The notes under the pieces were generated by a model that ran no database searches, was not told where the DNA came from, and worked only from the letters and a program-made list of their open reading frames with translations. Below, one piece after another: positions 1 to 6,484 of a stretch of DNA of 8,155 bases. The stretch is from an uncultured Alphaproteobacteria bacterium (GTDB taxonomy: Bacteria; Pseudomonadota; Alphaproteobacteria; Bin95). The position numbers and the translations under genes are program-made. The stretch lies in contig CAJXVF010000081.1 in NCBI GenBank assembly GCA_913060845.1, positions 1 through 8,155 of the forward strand, read 5' to 3'. The stretch's first letter is position 1, and each line of letters opens with the position of its first letter.

Positions 1-202
1 CCCGCCGGTCCGCATGGGCTTCAAGCCAGCCCATATCGCCTTGCATGCCGGCATCGAGGAACGCCGCAAGCCCATCCTTCGCCGCTTGGGTCGAAGTAGC
101 AGGCGCAAAGCCGACCGCATCGAAACCGAGAGCGAGAGCCTTATCGCGAATTACGGCCTTCAGCGCTTCTGGTGTGAGCGCCGCCGCCAGAGCCTCAGCC
201 AA
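1..202 (-). CDS. queG: Epoxyqueuosine reductase QueG, N-terminal fragment
   Basis: QueG is a cytoplasmic cobalamin- and Fe-S-dependent enzyme that reduces epoxyqueuosine to queuosine in the wobble position of GUN-anticodon tRNAs. Only the first 67 codons are present; the gene continues past the left edge. What is seen is LGFDAVGFAPA (residues 25-35), then LAAFLDAGMQGDMGWLEAH (45-63) followed by DRR. This matches the family's opening pattern, in which a short helical start leads to LGF..VG, then a FL..G..G.M.WL block. The cobalamin and [4Fe-4S] motifs lie outside the window. I chose a TTG start at 202 because the frame is closed by a stop codon a little upstream and has no ATG or GTG before residue 53. 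The TTG overlaps the aldolase stop (TTGGCTGA, 8 nt shared), which suggests translational coupling. It is probably the last visible gene of a serB-aldolase-queG transcript. Identity is fairly sure; the exact start is less so. Confidence 0.8.
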   Translation of the reverse strand, partial: MAEALAAALTPEALKAVIRDKALALGFDAVGFAPATSTQAAKDGLAAFLDAGMQGDMGWLEAHADRR

Positions 203-971
203 GGCCCCGCATGAAGCTTGTTCGGGACTTGGCGGCCTGCATCAGGAAGTTTAGGTCATTGCCTGCCAGTACCATTTTGGCACCCATGCCAATGTATTTT
301 GACGCGAGATCTTTGTCGTAAACGCCGCCCATGCCAAGGAATTTTCCGTTATTGGCGCAGGCCGACGCAACAGTCTCATAGGCTTTGCGCACGTCTTCGT
401 GGCCATACTGGCCAGCGATGCCCATTTCGGCGCAAAGGTCATTGGTGCCGATCAACAGCACGTCTAGGCCTGCAACGGCGGCCATGGCATCCGCATTAGC
501 GACGCCGGTTGGGCTTTCAATCATGCAAACAACCAGGATGTTCTCATTCGTCTTGGCAGCCCGCTCTGCCATTGGCAGTTCAGCATAGTCCAGTTGTGGT
601 GCGGGGCCGCCGATGGAGCGTTTGCCCATGGGCGGATGCAGGCACTGAGCGGCAATGCGTTCAGCTTCCTCTACCGTGTCGACATGGGGTGCCACGATGC
701 CTTGGGCACCTGAATCTAACGGTCGGCTCATCAGGTACGAGGCATGGTGAGACGAGCGCACCATTGGCGTGATGCCAGCATCCAGGCCTGCGGAGCACAT
801 CTGTGCTGCTGTATCGATGCCCATGGAATTATGTTCAAGATCGATAAATAGCCAGTCGAACCCACAGACCTGCATGATCTTCGCCGTGTCCACCGTCCGT
901 GCCTGGCGGAGGCCGACGCCAAGCGCCAATTCACCGGCTTTGAGTTTCTCTTTGGTTACATTCGCTGGCAT
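195..971 (-). CDS. HpcH/HpaI-family class II (metal-dependent) aldolase
   Basis: This 258-residue protein belongs to the HpcH/HpaI aldolase / citrate lyase beta family. Members such as 4-hydroxy-2-oxoheptane-1,7-dioate aldolase cleave 2-keto-4-hydroxy acids to pyruvate plus an aldehyde using a divalent metal. Family residues are visible: GFDWLFIDLEH with H47, MVRSS with R72, LDSGAQ with D86, MIESPTG with E152 and IGTNDL with D178. By alignment in my head they match the His, catalytic Arg, Asp and the Glu/Asp metal ligands of E. coli HpaI. Length is normal for the family. An in-frame ATG at 980 would add three residues, but AGGA at 980-983 lies 8 nt before the ATG at 971, so I prefer 971. It starts 45 nt after serB and overlaps the queG start. 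Neither neighbour points to a sugar-acid or aromatic pathway, so the substrate is unknown. Family call is confident; no specific name is justified. Confidence 0.88.
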   Translation of the reverse strand: MPANVTKEKLKAGELALGVGLRQARTVDTAKIMQVCGFDWLFIDLEHNSMGIDTAAQMCSAGLDAGITPMVRSSHHASYLMSRPLDSGAQGIVAPHVDTVEEAERIAAQCLHPPMGKRSIGGPAPQLDYAELPMAERAAKTNENILVVCMIESPTGVANADAMAAVAGLDVLLIGTNDLCAEMGIAGQYGHEDVRKAYETVASACANNGKFLGMGGVYDKDLASKYIGMGAKMVLAGNDLNFLMQAAKSRTSFMRGLG

Positions 972-979
972 CACGGTCA

Positions 980-983
980 TCCT
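980..983 (-). promoter_or_regulatory. Ribosome binding site deciding the aldolase start
   Basis: On the minus strand AGGA lies 8 nt before the ATG at 971. The alternative ATG at 978-980 overlaps this motif and has no purine-rich element at a normal distance, so the shorter protein is favoured. Confidence 0.5.
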
Positions 984-1016
984 ATGTCTGTGTTGTTAGC
1001 AAGCATGCCCGAAGCG

Positions 1017-1904
1017 CTAGCGGGCGTCCAATCGCTGGAAGAGCAGCAGTGTCGTAAGATCGCCATAGTCGATCCTGGCCCTGGCGCTCGCTGCAACGCT
1101 TGGCTTCGCCCGCCATGCGACCCCAAGGCCAGCGGCCTCCAGCATTGGCAGATCGTTGGCACCGTCTCCGACTGTAACAGCATCATCTAGGCTGATCGCA
1201 AGCTCAGTCGAAAGTGCGCGCAGTGTCGCGAGCTTGGCATGCTTATCAAGAATTGGGTCCATCACGCGGCCCGTAAGTTTTCCGTCAAGAATTTCAATGT
1301 CATTCGCCTGATCTCCATTGAAATCAAGGCGTTCTGCAATGCGGCTCGTAAAGTACCTGAATCCTCCAGACACCAACCTGCACTCCGCACCCGCCTTCCG
1401 CATGCCAGCGACCATTGCCGCCGCACCGGGTGAGAGCTCCGTCCCTGCGTAGGTGCGCTCTAGCACGCCCGCGTCCATGCCACCTAAAAGAGCCATGCGC
1501 TCTCGAAGGGCGGATTCGAAGTCCAGTTCGCCATTCATTGCGCGGGCGGTGATTGCGGATATCTGATCCTTCAGCCCGGCTTCGCCCGCCATTTCGTCCA
1601 ATGTTTCTGTGGTGACGATGGTCGAGTCCATGTCGGCGATCAGCAGGCGCTTGACCCGGTTTGCAGATGGCTGCAACGCGAAATCTACCGTAACTGGCCC
1701 AAGCACCGCTCGGACTGCCGACGCCAAGCGCTCATCCCGAAAATCAGCCTCCGCCGCTATATCCGCTGCCCGGCCTTCCGCGAATATATCTGGCGTGCTG
1801 ATTGCCTCTGCACCGCCCGCTGCGAGAGCGGCCTGCCCCATGTCAAGAAATTGGGGGTCGAGCCGTTCGCCCAGCGGCGCTACAAGAGTAAGTATGGCGT
1901 TCAC
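1017..1904 (-). CDS. serB: Phosphoserine phosphatase SerB
   Basis: SerB hydrolyses O-phospho-L-serine to L-serine, the last step of serine synthesis, in the cytoplasm. The 295-residue product has a poorly conserved N-terminal region (about 1-80) followed by a HAD-superfamily phosphatase domain. HAD motif I is DMDST (91-95, nucleophile D91 and acid/base D93), motif II is VSGG (S179), motif III lysine is K224, and motif IV is GDGANDLPML (246-255, D247 and D251). Length is typical for two-domain SerB. The frame is open further upstream to an ATG near 2036, but that extension runs over miaA. I chose the GTG at 1904 because GGAGGG sits 7 nt before it and because the product then begins MNAILTLVAP, as alphaproteobacterial SerB proteins do. 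The first 11 bp overlap the start of divergent miaA. It is probably the first gene of a serB-aldolase-queG transcript. Confidence 0.95.
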   Translation of the reverse strand: MNAILTLVAPLGERLDPQFLDMGQAALAAGGAEAISTPDIFAEGRAADIAAEADFRDERLASAVRAVLGPVTVDFALQPSANRVKRLLIADMDSTIVTTETLDEMAGEAGLKDQISAITARAMNGELDFESALRERMALLGGMDAGVLERTYAGTELSPGAAAMVAGMRKAGAECRLVSGGFRYFTSRIAERLDFNGDQANDIEILDGKLTGRVMDPILDKHAKLATLRALSTELAISLDDAVTVGDGANDLPMLEAAGLGVAWRAKPSVAASARARIDYGDLTTLLLFQRLDAR

Positions 1905-2862
1905 TTTAGATCCCTCCGGTGCGGCTTCAGCCAAACCTGTCCTCATCATCGCTGGCCCCACCGCCAGCGGAAAATCCGCTGCTGCATTAAATGCAGCGCG
2001 GCTGACCAATGGCGTGGTGATAAACGCCGATAGCATGCAGGTCTATAAGGGCTTGCCTATAATTACGGCCCGCCCCTCGCCCGAGGATGAGGCAGCCACT
2101 CCGCACCAGCTATATGGTTGGCTTGAGCCCGATGAGGTGTGTTCTGCCCAGCGGTGGCAGGACGCAGCGCTGGCGGAGATCAAGCAGGCTCACTTAACCG
2201 GCCACCTGCCCATCATCTGCGGCGGCACTGGGTTTTATATTGAGACCCTGACGGACGGCCTACCCCCTGCGCCAGATATTCCGCCAGATATACGAGACGC
2301 CGCCCGGGCCGAAGTCGCAGCAGATATGGCGGCGGCTCATGCTTTACTACAGGCGGCTGACCCGGCAACATCAGCCCGGATTGAACCCCGGGATGCCCAG
2401 CGCCTCGCCCGCGCGATTGAAGTATGGCGCACGACCGGATTGATCCCATCGGAAGTGCTGAATAAGCCGCGCATAGCGCCCACGGGCTTGGTATTCCATC
2501 GCCTGATCCTAATGCCAGAACGGCAGACGCTGTATGAACGGATCAACCGCCGCGCAGCACAGATGGCCGATATGGGCGCGCTTGAAGAAGCTGCTGCATT
2601 TCTTGAGCGAGGGCTGGATGAAGCCTTGCCTGCCATGAAAGCAGTTGGGCTTAGAGAGTTTGGCGCTGCGTCGCGCAATGAAATTTCAATAATTGGCGCC
2701 ATTGAAGCAACCGCCCAAGCGTCTCGTCGCTACGCAAAAAGGCAATTTACATGGCTGCGTGGGAGAAGCGCGGCGTCTGAAATTCTGGATGCGCAATATA
2801 ATTCCAATTATTTGCCAAAAATAGAAGAATATCTCGACAAAATCGGGTTGACCGCCCCTTGA
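1894..2862 (+). CDS. miaA: tRNA dimethylallyltransferase MiaA
   Basis: MiaA transfers the dimethylallyl group of DMAPP to N6 of A37 in tRNAs that read codons starting with U, making i6A. The 322-residue product is normal in size (family about 300-320). Seen in order are the P-loop GPTASGKS (21-28), INADSMQVYKGL (43-54) with the catalytic-region Asp and Ser, the HQLYG block (71-75), GGTGFYIETLTDGLP (110-124), RDAQRLARAIEVWRTTG (166-182), PAMKAVGLREF (246-256) and the C-terminal SRRYAKRQFTWLRG (277-290). I chose the ATG at 1894: the frame is open far upstream, but the family starts just before the P-loop and the upstream part is antisense to serB. An AAGAG stretch 5 nt before the ATG is a modest ribosome site. 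Any promoter must lie inside serB; I could not pick one out. ilvI follows after 72 nt. Confidence 0.96.
   Translation: MAFTLDPSGAASAKPVLIIAGPTASGKSAAALNAARLTNGVVINADSMQVYKGLPIITARPSPEDEAATPHQLYGWLEPDEVCSAQRWQDAALAEIKQAHLTGHLPIICGGTGFYIETLTDGLPPAPDIPPDIRDAARAEVAADMAAAHALLQAADPATSARIEPRDAQRLARAIEVWRTTGLIPSEVLNKPRIAPTGLVFHRLILMPERQTLYERINRRAAQMADMGALEEAAAFLERGLDEALPAMKAVGLREFGAASRNEISIIGAIEATAQASRRYAKRQFTWLRGRSAASEILDAQYNSNYLPKIEEYLDKIGLTAP
1912..1917 (-). promoter_or_regulatory. serB ribosome binding site inside miaA codons
   Basis: The minus strand reads GGAGGG, then a 7-nt spacer, then GTG at 1904. This strong Shine-Dalgarno match decides the serB start over longer in-frame options. It is embedded in codons 7-8 of miaA on the other strand. 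Confidence 0.7.
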
Positions 2863-2874
2863 TCTGCTTATAAT
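2848..2874 (+). promoter_or_regulatory. Candidate housekeeping sigma promoter for ilvIHC
   Basis: TTGACC at 2848-2853 and a perfect TATAAT at 2869-2874 are separated by 15 bp. The -35 box lies in the last codons of miaA and the -10 box lies 7 bp past its stop. Transcription would start near 2881, leaving a leader of about 55 nt before ilvI. The spacer is shorter than the ideal 17 bp, which lowers certainty. It would let the ilv genes be expressed apart from miaA. Confidence 0.5.
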
Positions 2875-2885
2875 CTGCGCAAATC

Positions 2886-2921
2886 TTGTGACATTGTCGT
2901 TTTAGCAACAAAATGTCGCAA
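2886..2921 (+). repeat. Imperfect inverted repeat / hairpin in the ilvI leader
   Basis: TTGTGACATT (2886-2895) pairs with AATGTCGCAA (2912-2921) over 10 positions, nine Watson-Crick and one G-U in RNA. In an alternative fold the outer 8 bp hold, two A residues bulge, and TTGT (2894-2897) pairs with ACAA (2908-2911), giving a longer hairpin with a small loop. It lies between the candidate promoter and the ilvI start. No U-run follows, so it is not a standard terminator. It could be a protein-binding palindrome or a 5' mRNA-stabilising hairpin; neither is shown by the sequence. Confidence 0.5.
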
Positions 2922-2934
2922 TCCAAATTTTACT

Positions 2935-4716
2935 ATGACGAGCAATCCCATGTCGAATAATGAAATGACTGGCGCCGCGATCATCGTGCGCGCCTTGATC
3001 GATCAGGGCGTTGAGGCCGTGTTTGGCTATCCAGGCGGCGCCGTCCTGCCGATCTATGACGAAATATTTAAGCAGAACCACCTGAAGCACTTTCTTGGGC
3101 GTCAAGAAGGCGGTTGCTTGCATGCGGCTGAAGGGTACGCGCGTTCGACTGGCAAGGTTGGCGTGGCGCTCGTCACGTCCGGCCCTGGCGCAACGAACGC
3201 CGTCACTGGGCTTACGGACGCTCTGATGGACTCGATCCCCATCGTCTGCCTCACCGGCCAAGTGCCGACGCACCTGATCGGCAACGATGCCTTCCAGGAA
3301 GCGGACACCACGGGCATCACCCGGCCCTGCACCAAGCATAACTATCTGGTGAAAGACATCGCAGACCTGCCGCGGGTTATGCATGAGGCCTTTCATGTGG
3401 CGTCATCTGGCCGCCCTGGCCCGGTCGTGATTGATCTGCCGAAGGACATTCAGTTCGCAGATGGCATCTATCAAGGCCCCGAAGAGTTCGATCACCGCTC
3501 CTACCAGCCCAAGACCGATCCCAGCACCGAAAAGCTGGATGAAGCGCTTCGCCTAATGGCGAATGCCAAGCGCCCGCTGTTCTATGTGGGTGGCGGCGTT
3601 ATCAATGCTGGCGGCGAAGCCTCTGAAGACCTAGTGAAACTCGTGCGCGCTACTGGGTTCCCAATCACACAGACGCTGATGGGCCTCGGCGCATTCCCAA
3701 CGGACGATAAGCAATCTCTCGGCATGGTCGGTATGCATGGTCTCTATGAGAGCAACATGGCGATGCATGATTGCGATCTAATGATCGGCATCGGCGTGCG
3801 CTTTGATGATCGCGTGACCGGCCGTCTCGATGCATTCTCGCCTGGATCTATCAAGATCCAGATCGATATCGATCCTTCATCCGTCAATAAGAACGTCCGC
3901 GTTGACCTGCCGATCATCGGCGATGCTGGCAAGGCGCTGGACTATATGCTGAAGAATTGGCGCAGTAAAAAGATGAAGGCGGATGCGTCTGCCCTCGATC
4001 TCTGGTGGAAGGTGGTCAATAAGTGGCGCGAAAAGCGCTGCCTCAGCTACGCCCCAGACAAGAACATCATCAAGCCGCAGCAGGCGCTGGAACATCTGCA
4101 GGCCGCGATGGAAAAGGACGCTCGCGAATATTACGTGACGACCGAAGTTGGCCAACACCAGATGTGGGCGGCGCAATATCTGCAATTCCGCCAGCCGCAT
4201 CGCTGGATGACCTCCGGCGGCCTTGGCACCATGGGCTATGGCCTACCCGCTGCTATAGGCGTGCAAGTGGCGCATCCAGACGCGCTCGTTGTCGATGTCT
4301 CCGGCGAGGCATCCTTCATGATGAACATGCAGGAAATGTCGACCATCGCGCAGTACAAGTTGCCGATTAAGCTGTTTATCCTGAACAATCAGTGGATGGG
4401 GATGGTTCGCCAATGGCAGGAATTGCTGCATGGCGGGCGATATTCTGAAAGCTATACGGATAGCCTGCCAGACTTCGTAAAGTTAGCGGATGCCTTCGGT
4501 TGGACCGGCATGATCGCTAATGACCCAAGTGAATTGGATGATGTCATTGACCGCATGCTCAATACTGATGGCCCCGTCATTGCTGATATCCGTGTCGATC
4601 AAAAAGAAAACTGCTATCCGATGATCCCATCGGGCGCTGCCCATAATGAAATGCTGATGGGCCCAGGCGCGGTGCAAGATGCAGATGTGAGCGCAGCCGG
4701 AAAGGCGCTAGTATAA
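2935..4716 (+). CDS. ilvI: Acetohydroxyacid synthase large (catalytic) subunit
   Basis: With IlvH this ThDP/FAD/Mg enzyme condenses two pyruvates to 2-acetolactate, or pyruvate and 2-ketobutyrate to 2-aceto-2-hydroxybutyrate, the first common step to valine, leucine and isoleucine. The 593 residues hold a ThDP-binding N domain (about 12-180; VFGYPGGAVLPIYD 29-42; TSGPGATNAVTGL 81-93), a central domain (about 200-335; IGVRFDDRVTG 286-296) and a ThDP C domain (about 395-545; VSGEASF 455-461 and ILNN 482-485). Catalytic Glu is E58. W494 in GMVRQWQ is the conserved Trp linked to 2-ketobutyrate preference and herbicide binding. Oddities: the E58 motif reads GRQEGGC, not the usual VRHEQGA type, and the first Mg-ligand position is Glu (E458) rather than the common Asp. 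Length is normal. The start could instead be the ATG at 2950, which has a weak GAG before it; 2935 has no ribosome site. ilvH follows after 4 nt. Also called ilvB. Confidence 0.95.
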   Translation: MTSNPMSNNEMTGAAIIVRALIDQGVEAVFGYPGGAVLPIYDEIFKQNHLKHFLGRQEGGCLHAAEGYARSTGKVGVALVTSGPGATNAVTGLTDALMDSIPIVCLTGQVPTHLIGNDAFQEADTTGITRPCTKHNYLVKDIADLPRVMHEAFHVASSGRPGPVVIDLPKDIQFADGIYQGPEEFDHRSYQPKTDPSTEKLDEALRLMANAKRPLFYVGGGVINAGGEASEDLVKLVRATGFPITQTLMGLGAFPTDDKQSLGMVGMHGLYESNMAMHDCDLMIGIGVRFDDRVTGRLDAFSPGSIKIQIDIDPSSVNKNVRVDLPIIGDAGKALDYMLKNWRSKKMKADASALDLWWKVVNKWREKRCLSYAPDKNIIKPQQALEHLQAAMEKDAREYYVTTEVGQHQMWAAQYLQFRQPHRWMTSGGLGTMGYGLPAAIGVQVAHPDALVVDVSGEASFMMNMQEMSTIAQYKLPIKLFILNNQWMGMVRQWQELLHGGRYSESYTDSLPDFVKLADAFGWTGMIANDPSELDDVIDRMLNTDGPVIADIRVDQKENCYPMIPSGAAHNEMLMGPGAVQDADVSAAGKALV

Positions 4717-4720
4717 GATT

Positions 4721-5254
4721 ATGGCTTCCGTATACGAAGAACAGACTCACATTGAGCAGATCGCCCGGCACACAATCGCCATTCTGGTTAGCAATGAACC
4801 GGGTGTCCTAGCGCGCGTCATCGGCCTGTATTCCGGTCGTGGCTACAATATCGACAGCCTGACAGTTGCTGAAACTGACCACATCGCCGGCCTTTCGCGC
4901 ATCACCATTGTGACGACAGGCACGCCGATGATCATTGAGCAGATCAAAGCGCAGCTTGGCCGCCTCGTTCCAGTCCACAAGGTCTCAGACCTTACAGAAG
5001 AAGGCCCGCATGTTGAGCGCGAACTGGCGCTAATCAAGGTCGTGGGAACCGGCGAACATCGGGTGGAGGCGCTGCGGATTGCAGGCATCTTCCGCGCCCG
5101 CGCTGTGGACAGCACGATCGATAGCTTTGTCTTCGAACTCACCGGATCGTCAGAGAAAGTCGACGCCTTCATAAACTTGATGAAGCCGCTCAGCCTTGCT
5201 GATGTTGCACGAACAGGCGTCGTCGCCATTGCGCGCGGCACAGAGGCGCTTTAA
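4721..5254 (+). CDS. ilvH: Acetohydroxyacid synthase small (regulatory) subunit
   Basis: IlvH activates the catalytic subunit and gives it feedback inhibition by valine. The 177-residue product has an N-terminal ACT domain (about 16-92) with NEPGVLARVIGLYSGRGYN (25-43). N25, G28 and N43 correspond to N11, G14 and N29 of E. coli IlvH, residues implicated in valine binding and feedback, so valine sensitivity is expected. HVERELALIKV (97-107) opens the second ferredoxin-like domain, which ends in ARTGVVAIARG (163-173). Length is typical, with about 14 extra residues before the ACT domain, as is common in alphaproteobacteria. The ATG lies 4 nt after the ilvI stop with no clear Shine-Dalgarno at normal spacing, which suggests translation by coupling with ilvI. 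ilvC follows after 88 nt. Also called ilvN. Confidence 0.96.
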   Translation: MASVYEEQTHIEQIARHTIAILVSNEPGVLARVIGLYSGRGYNIDSLTVAETDHIAGLSRITIVTTGTPMIIEQIKAQLGRLVPVHKVSDLTEEGPHVERELALIKVVGTGEHRVEALRIAGIFRARAVDSTIDSFVFELTGSSEKVDAFINLMKPLSLADVARTGVVAIARGTEAL

Positions 5255-5274
5255 AAACCGTTCATCCTTCGTTT

Positions 5275-5297
5275 GGCTAGAGCGCTCAGCCCTAGCC
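5275..5297 (+). repeat. Short inverted repeat between ilvH and ilvC
   Basis: GGCTAG (5275-5280) and CTAGCC (5292-5297) are perfect reverse complements around an 11-nt loop, in the 88-nt ilvH-ilvC gap. The stem is short and only GTTTATCC follows, so it is not a convincing terminator. It might mark an mRNA-processing site or a weak attenuator that separates ilvC dosage from ilvIH. I saw no good promoter for ilvC in this gap. Confidence 0.35.
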
Positions 5298-5328
5298 GTT
5301 TATCCATCCAAAACCTGTAAAGTCTAAG

Positions 5329-5333
5329 AGGAG
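5329..5333 (+). promoter_or_regulatory. ilvC ribosome binding site
   Basis: AGGAG, within the purine run AAGAGGAG (5326-5333), lies 9 nt before the ilvC ATG. It is the strongest plus-strand ribosome site in the window, in contrast with the weak sites of ilvI and ilvH, and fits high translation of ilvC. Confidence 0.7.
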
Positions 5334-5342
5334 ACCCGCCAA

Positions 5343-6362
5343 ATGCGCGTCTATTATGATCGTGATGCCGACGTAAACCTGATCAAGTCCAAAAAGGTCG
5401 TGATCGTTGGCTATGGCAGCCAGGGCCATGCCCATGCCAACAACCTGCGTGACAGCGGCGTCAAAGAAGTTGTCGTTGCATTGCGCCCGGGTTCCGGCAG
5501 CGCGAAGAAGGCCGAAGATGCGGGCTTCAAAGTTATGCCCCCCGCTGAAGCCGCCCAATGGGCTGACGTCATCATGATGCTGACGCCAGACGAAGGCCAC
5601 GCTGCACTTTGGGAAGACGATCTGCGCGACAACATGCGTGCGGGCGCTGCCCTCGCCGTCGCTCACGGTCTCTCCTTGCACTTCAATCTTGTTGAGCCCC
5701 GCTCTGACATCGACGTGTTCATGGTCGCACCAAAAGGCCCCGGCCATTTGGTGCGCACCGAATATGTGCGTGGCGCTGGCGTTCCAAGCCTTCTGGCAAT
5801 TGGCCAGGATGCAACGGGCAACTGCCACGACATCGGCCTCTCCTACTCCTGTGCCAATGGCGGCGGTCGCGCCGGCATCATCGAAACCACGCTTAAGGAA
5901 GAGTGCGAAACTGATCTCTTCGGTGAGCAGGTCGTTCTCTGCGGTGGTCTCACAGCATTGATCCAGGCCGGATTCGAAACGCTGACCGAAGCCGGTTACG
6001 CACCTGAAATGGCCTATTTCGAATGTGTGCATGAAGTGAAGCTGATCGTTGACCTTATCTATGAAAACGGTCTTGCTGGCATGCGCTACTCCGTTTCCAA
6101 TACGGCAGAATACGGCGATTACACCCGTGGTCCACGCGTCATCGATGCAGACACCAAAGCGCGGATGAAGCAGATTCTGACCGAAATTCAGACCGGTGAA
6201 TTCGCCCGTGAATTCGTTACCGAAAACCAGGCTGGTCAGCCGAGCTTCAAAGCCAAACGCCGCATTGGCGCTGGTCATGAGCTCGAAGTCGTTGGCGAAC
6301 GCCTGCGCGGCATGATGCCTTGGATTTCTGAGAACGCGATCATCGACAAAGCTAAGAACTAA
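5343..6362 (+). CDS. ilvC: Ketol-acid reductoisomerase (class I, NADP-type)
   Basis: IlvC converts the acetohydroxy acids made by IlvIH into 2,3-dihydroxy acids by Mg-dependent alkyl migration and NADPH reduction. At 339 residues it is a class I (short) enzyme. Visible are the Rossmann motif [13 protein letters not shown] (23-35), the cofactor loop LRPGSGS (47-53) whose R48, S51 and S53 suggest NADPH, the catalytic AHG (H108), APKGPGH (129-135, K131), the metal site ETDLFGEQ (189-196, D191 and E195) and the C-terminal knotted-domain ligands E227 and E231 in AYFECVHE, then [12 protein letters not shown] (249-260, S252). The ATG is fixed by AGGAG 9 nt upstream. It completes the ilvI-ilvH-ilvC set and ends 25 nt before a strong hairpin terminator. 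Nothing is missing or unusual in the active site. Confidence 0.98.
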   Translation: MRVYYDRDADVNLIKSKKVVIVGYGSQGHAHANNLRDSGVKEVVVALRPGSGSAKKAEDAGFKVMPPAEAAQWADVIMMLTPDEGHAALWEDDLRDNMRAGAALAVAHGLSLHFNLVEPRSDIDVFMVAPKGPGHLVRTEYVRGAGVPSLLAIGQDATGNCHDIGLSYSCANGGGRAGIIETTLKEECETDLFGEQVVLCGGLTALIQAGFETLTEAGYAPEMAYFECVHEVKLIVDLIYENGLAGMRYSVSNTAEYGDYTRGPRVIDADTKARMKQILTEIQTGEFAREFVTENQAGQPSFKAKRRIGAGHELEVVGERLRGMMPWISENAIIDKAKN

Positions 6363-6387
6363 TTTCTACTGCTACAGACTAAACGGC

Positions 6388-6425
6388 AAAACGCCGGCTC
6401 TGGGAAATCCCGGAGCCGGCGTTTT
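6388..6425. terminator. Bidirectional intrinsic terminator between ilvC and lpd
   Basis: AAAACGCCGGCTC (6388-6400) and GAGCCGGCGTTTT (6413-6425) form a perfect 13-bp inverted repeat. The stem continues inward through a T-G wobble and GGG/CCC around an AAAT loop. The left arm begins with AAAA and the right ends with TTTT, so both strands give a GC-rich hairpin followed by a short U-run. It lies 25 bp after the ilvC stop and about 60 bp after the lpd stop, as expected for a shared terminator of convergent transcripts. Confidence 0.9.
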
Positions 6426-6484
6426 ACGTTGGATCAGAGCGCCACATGATCTTCGATGGCGGCATAGAACTCGCGGTAGTTCCG

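Noticed and set aside
1609..1893. Upstream extension of miaA by 95 codons
   Set aside because: This stretch is antisense to the conserved HAD domain of serB and lies before the normal MiaA N terminus.
1905..2036. N-terminal extension of serB to an ATG at 2036
   Set aside because: The extra 44 residues are antisense to the conserved miaA P-loop region, and a strong Shine-Dalgarno precedes the GTG at 1904.
2913..2960. A 15-codon reading frame (starting MSQSKFYYDEQ) in the ilvI leader, overlapping the ilvI start, as a possible leader peptide
   Set aside because: It has no ribosome binding site, contains only one branched-chain residue (Val) and is not paired with a terminator, so it does not look like an ilv attenuator leader.
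2902..3396. A 164-codon minus-strand frame within ilvI
   Set aside because: It mirrors the ThDP-binding N domain of ilvI and shows no domain or start signal of its own.
5292..6278. A 328-codon open frame on the minus strand covering ilvC
   Set aside because: It is antisense to a complete, motif-perfect ilvC and shows no recognisable domain; long antisense frames arise from codon bias.
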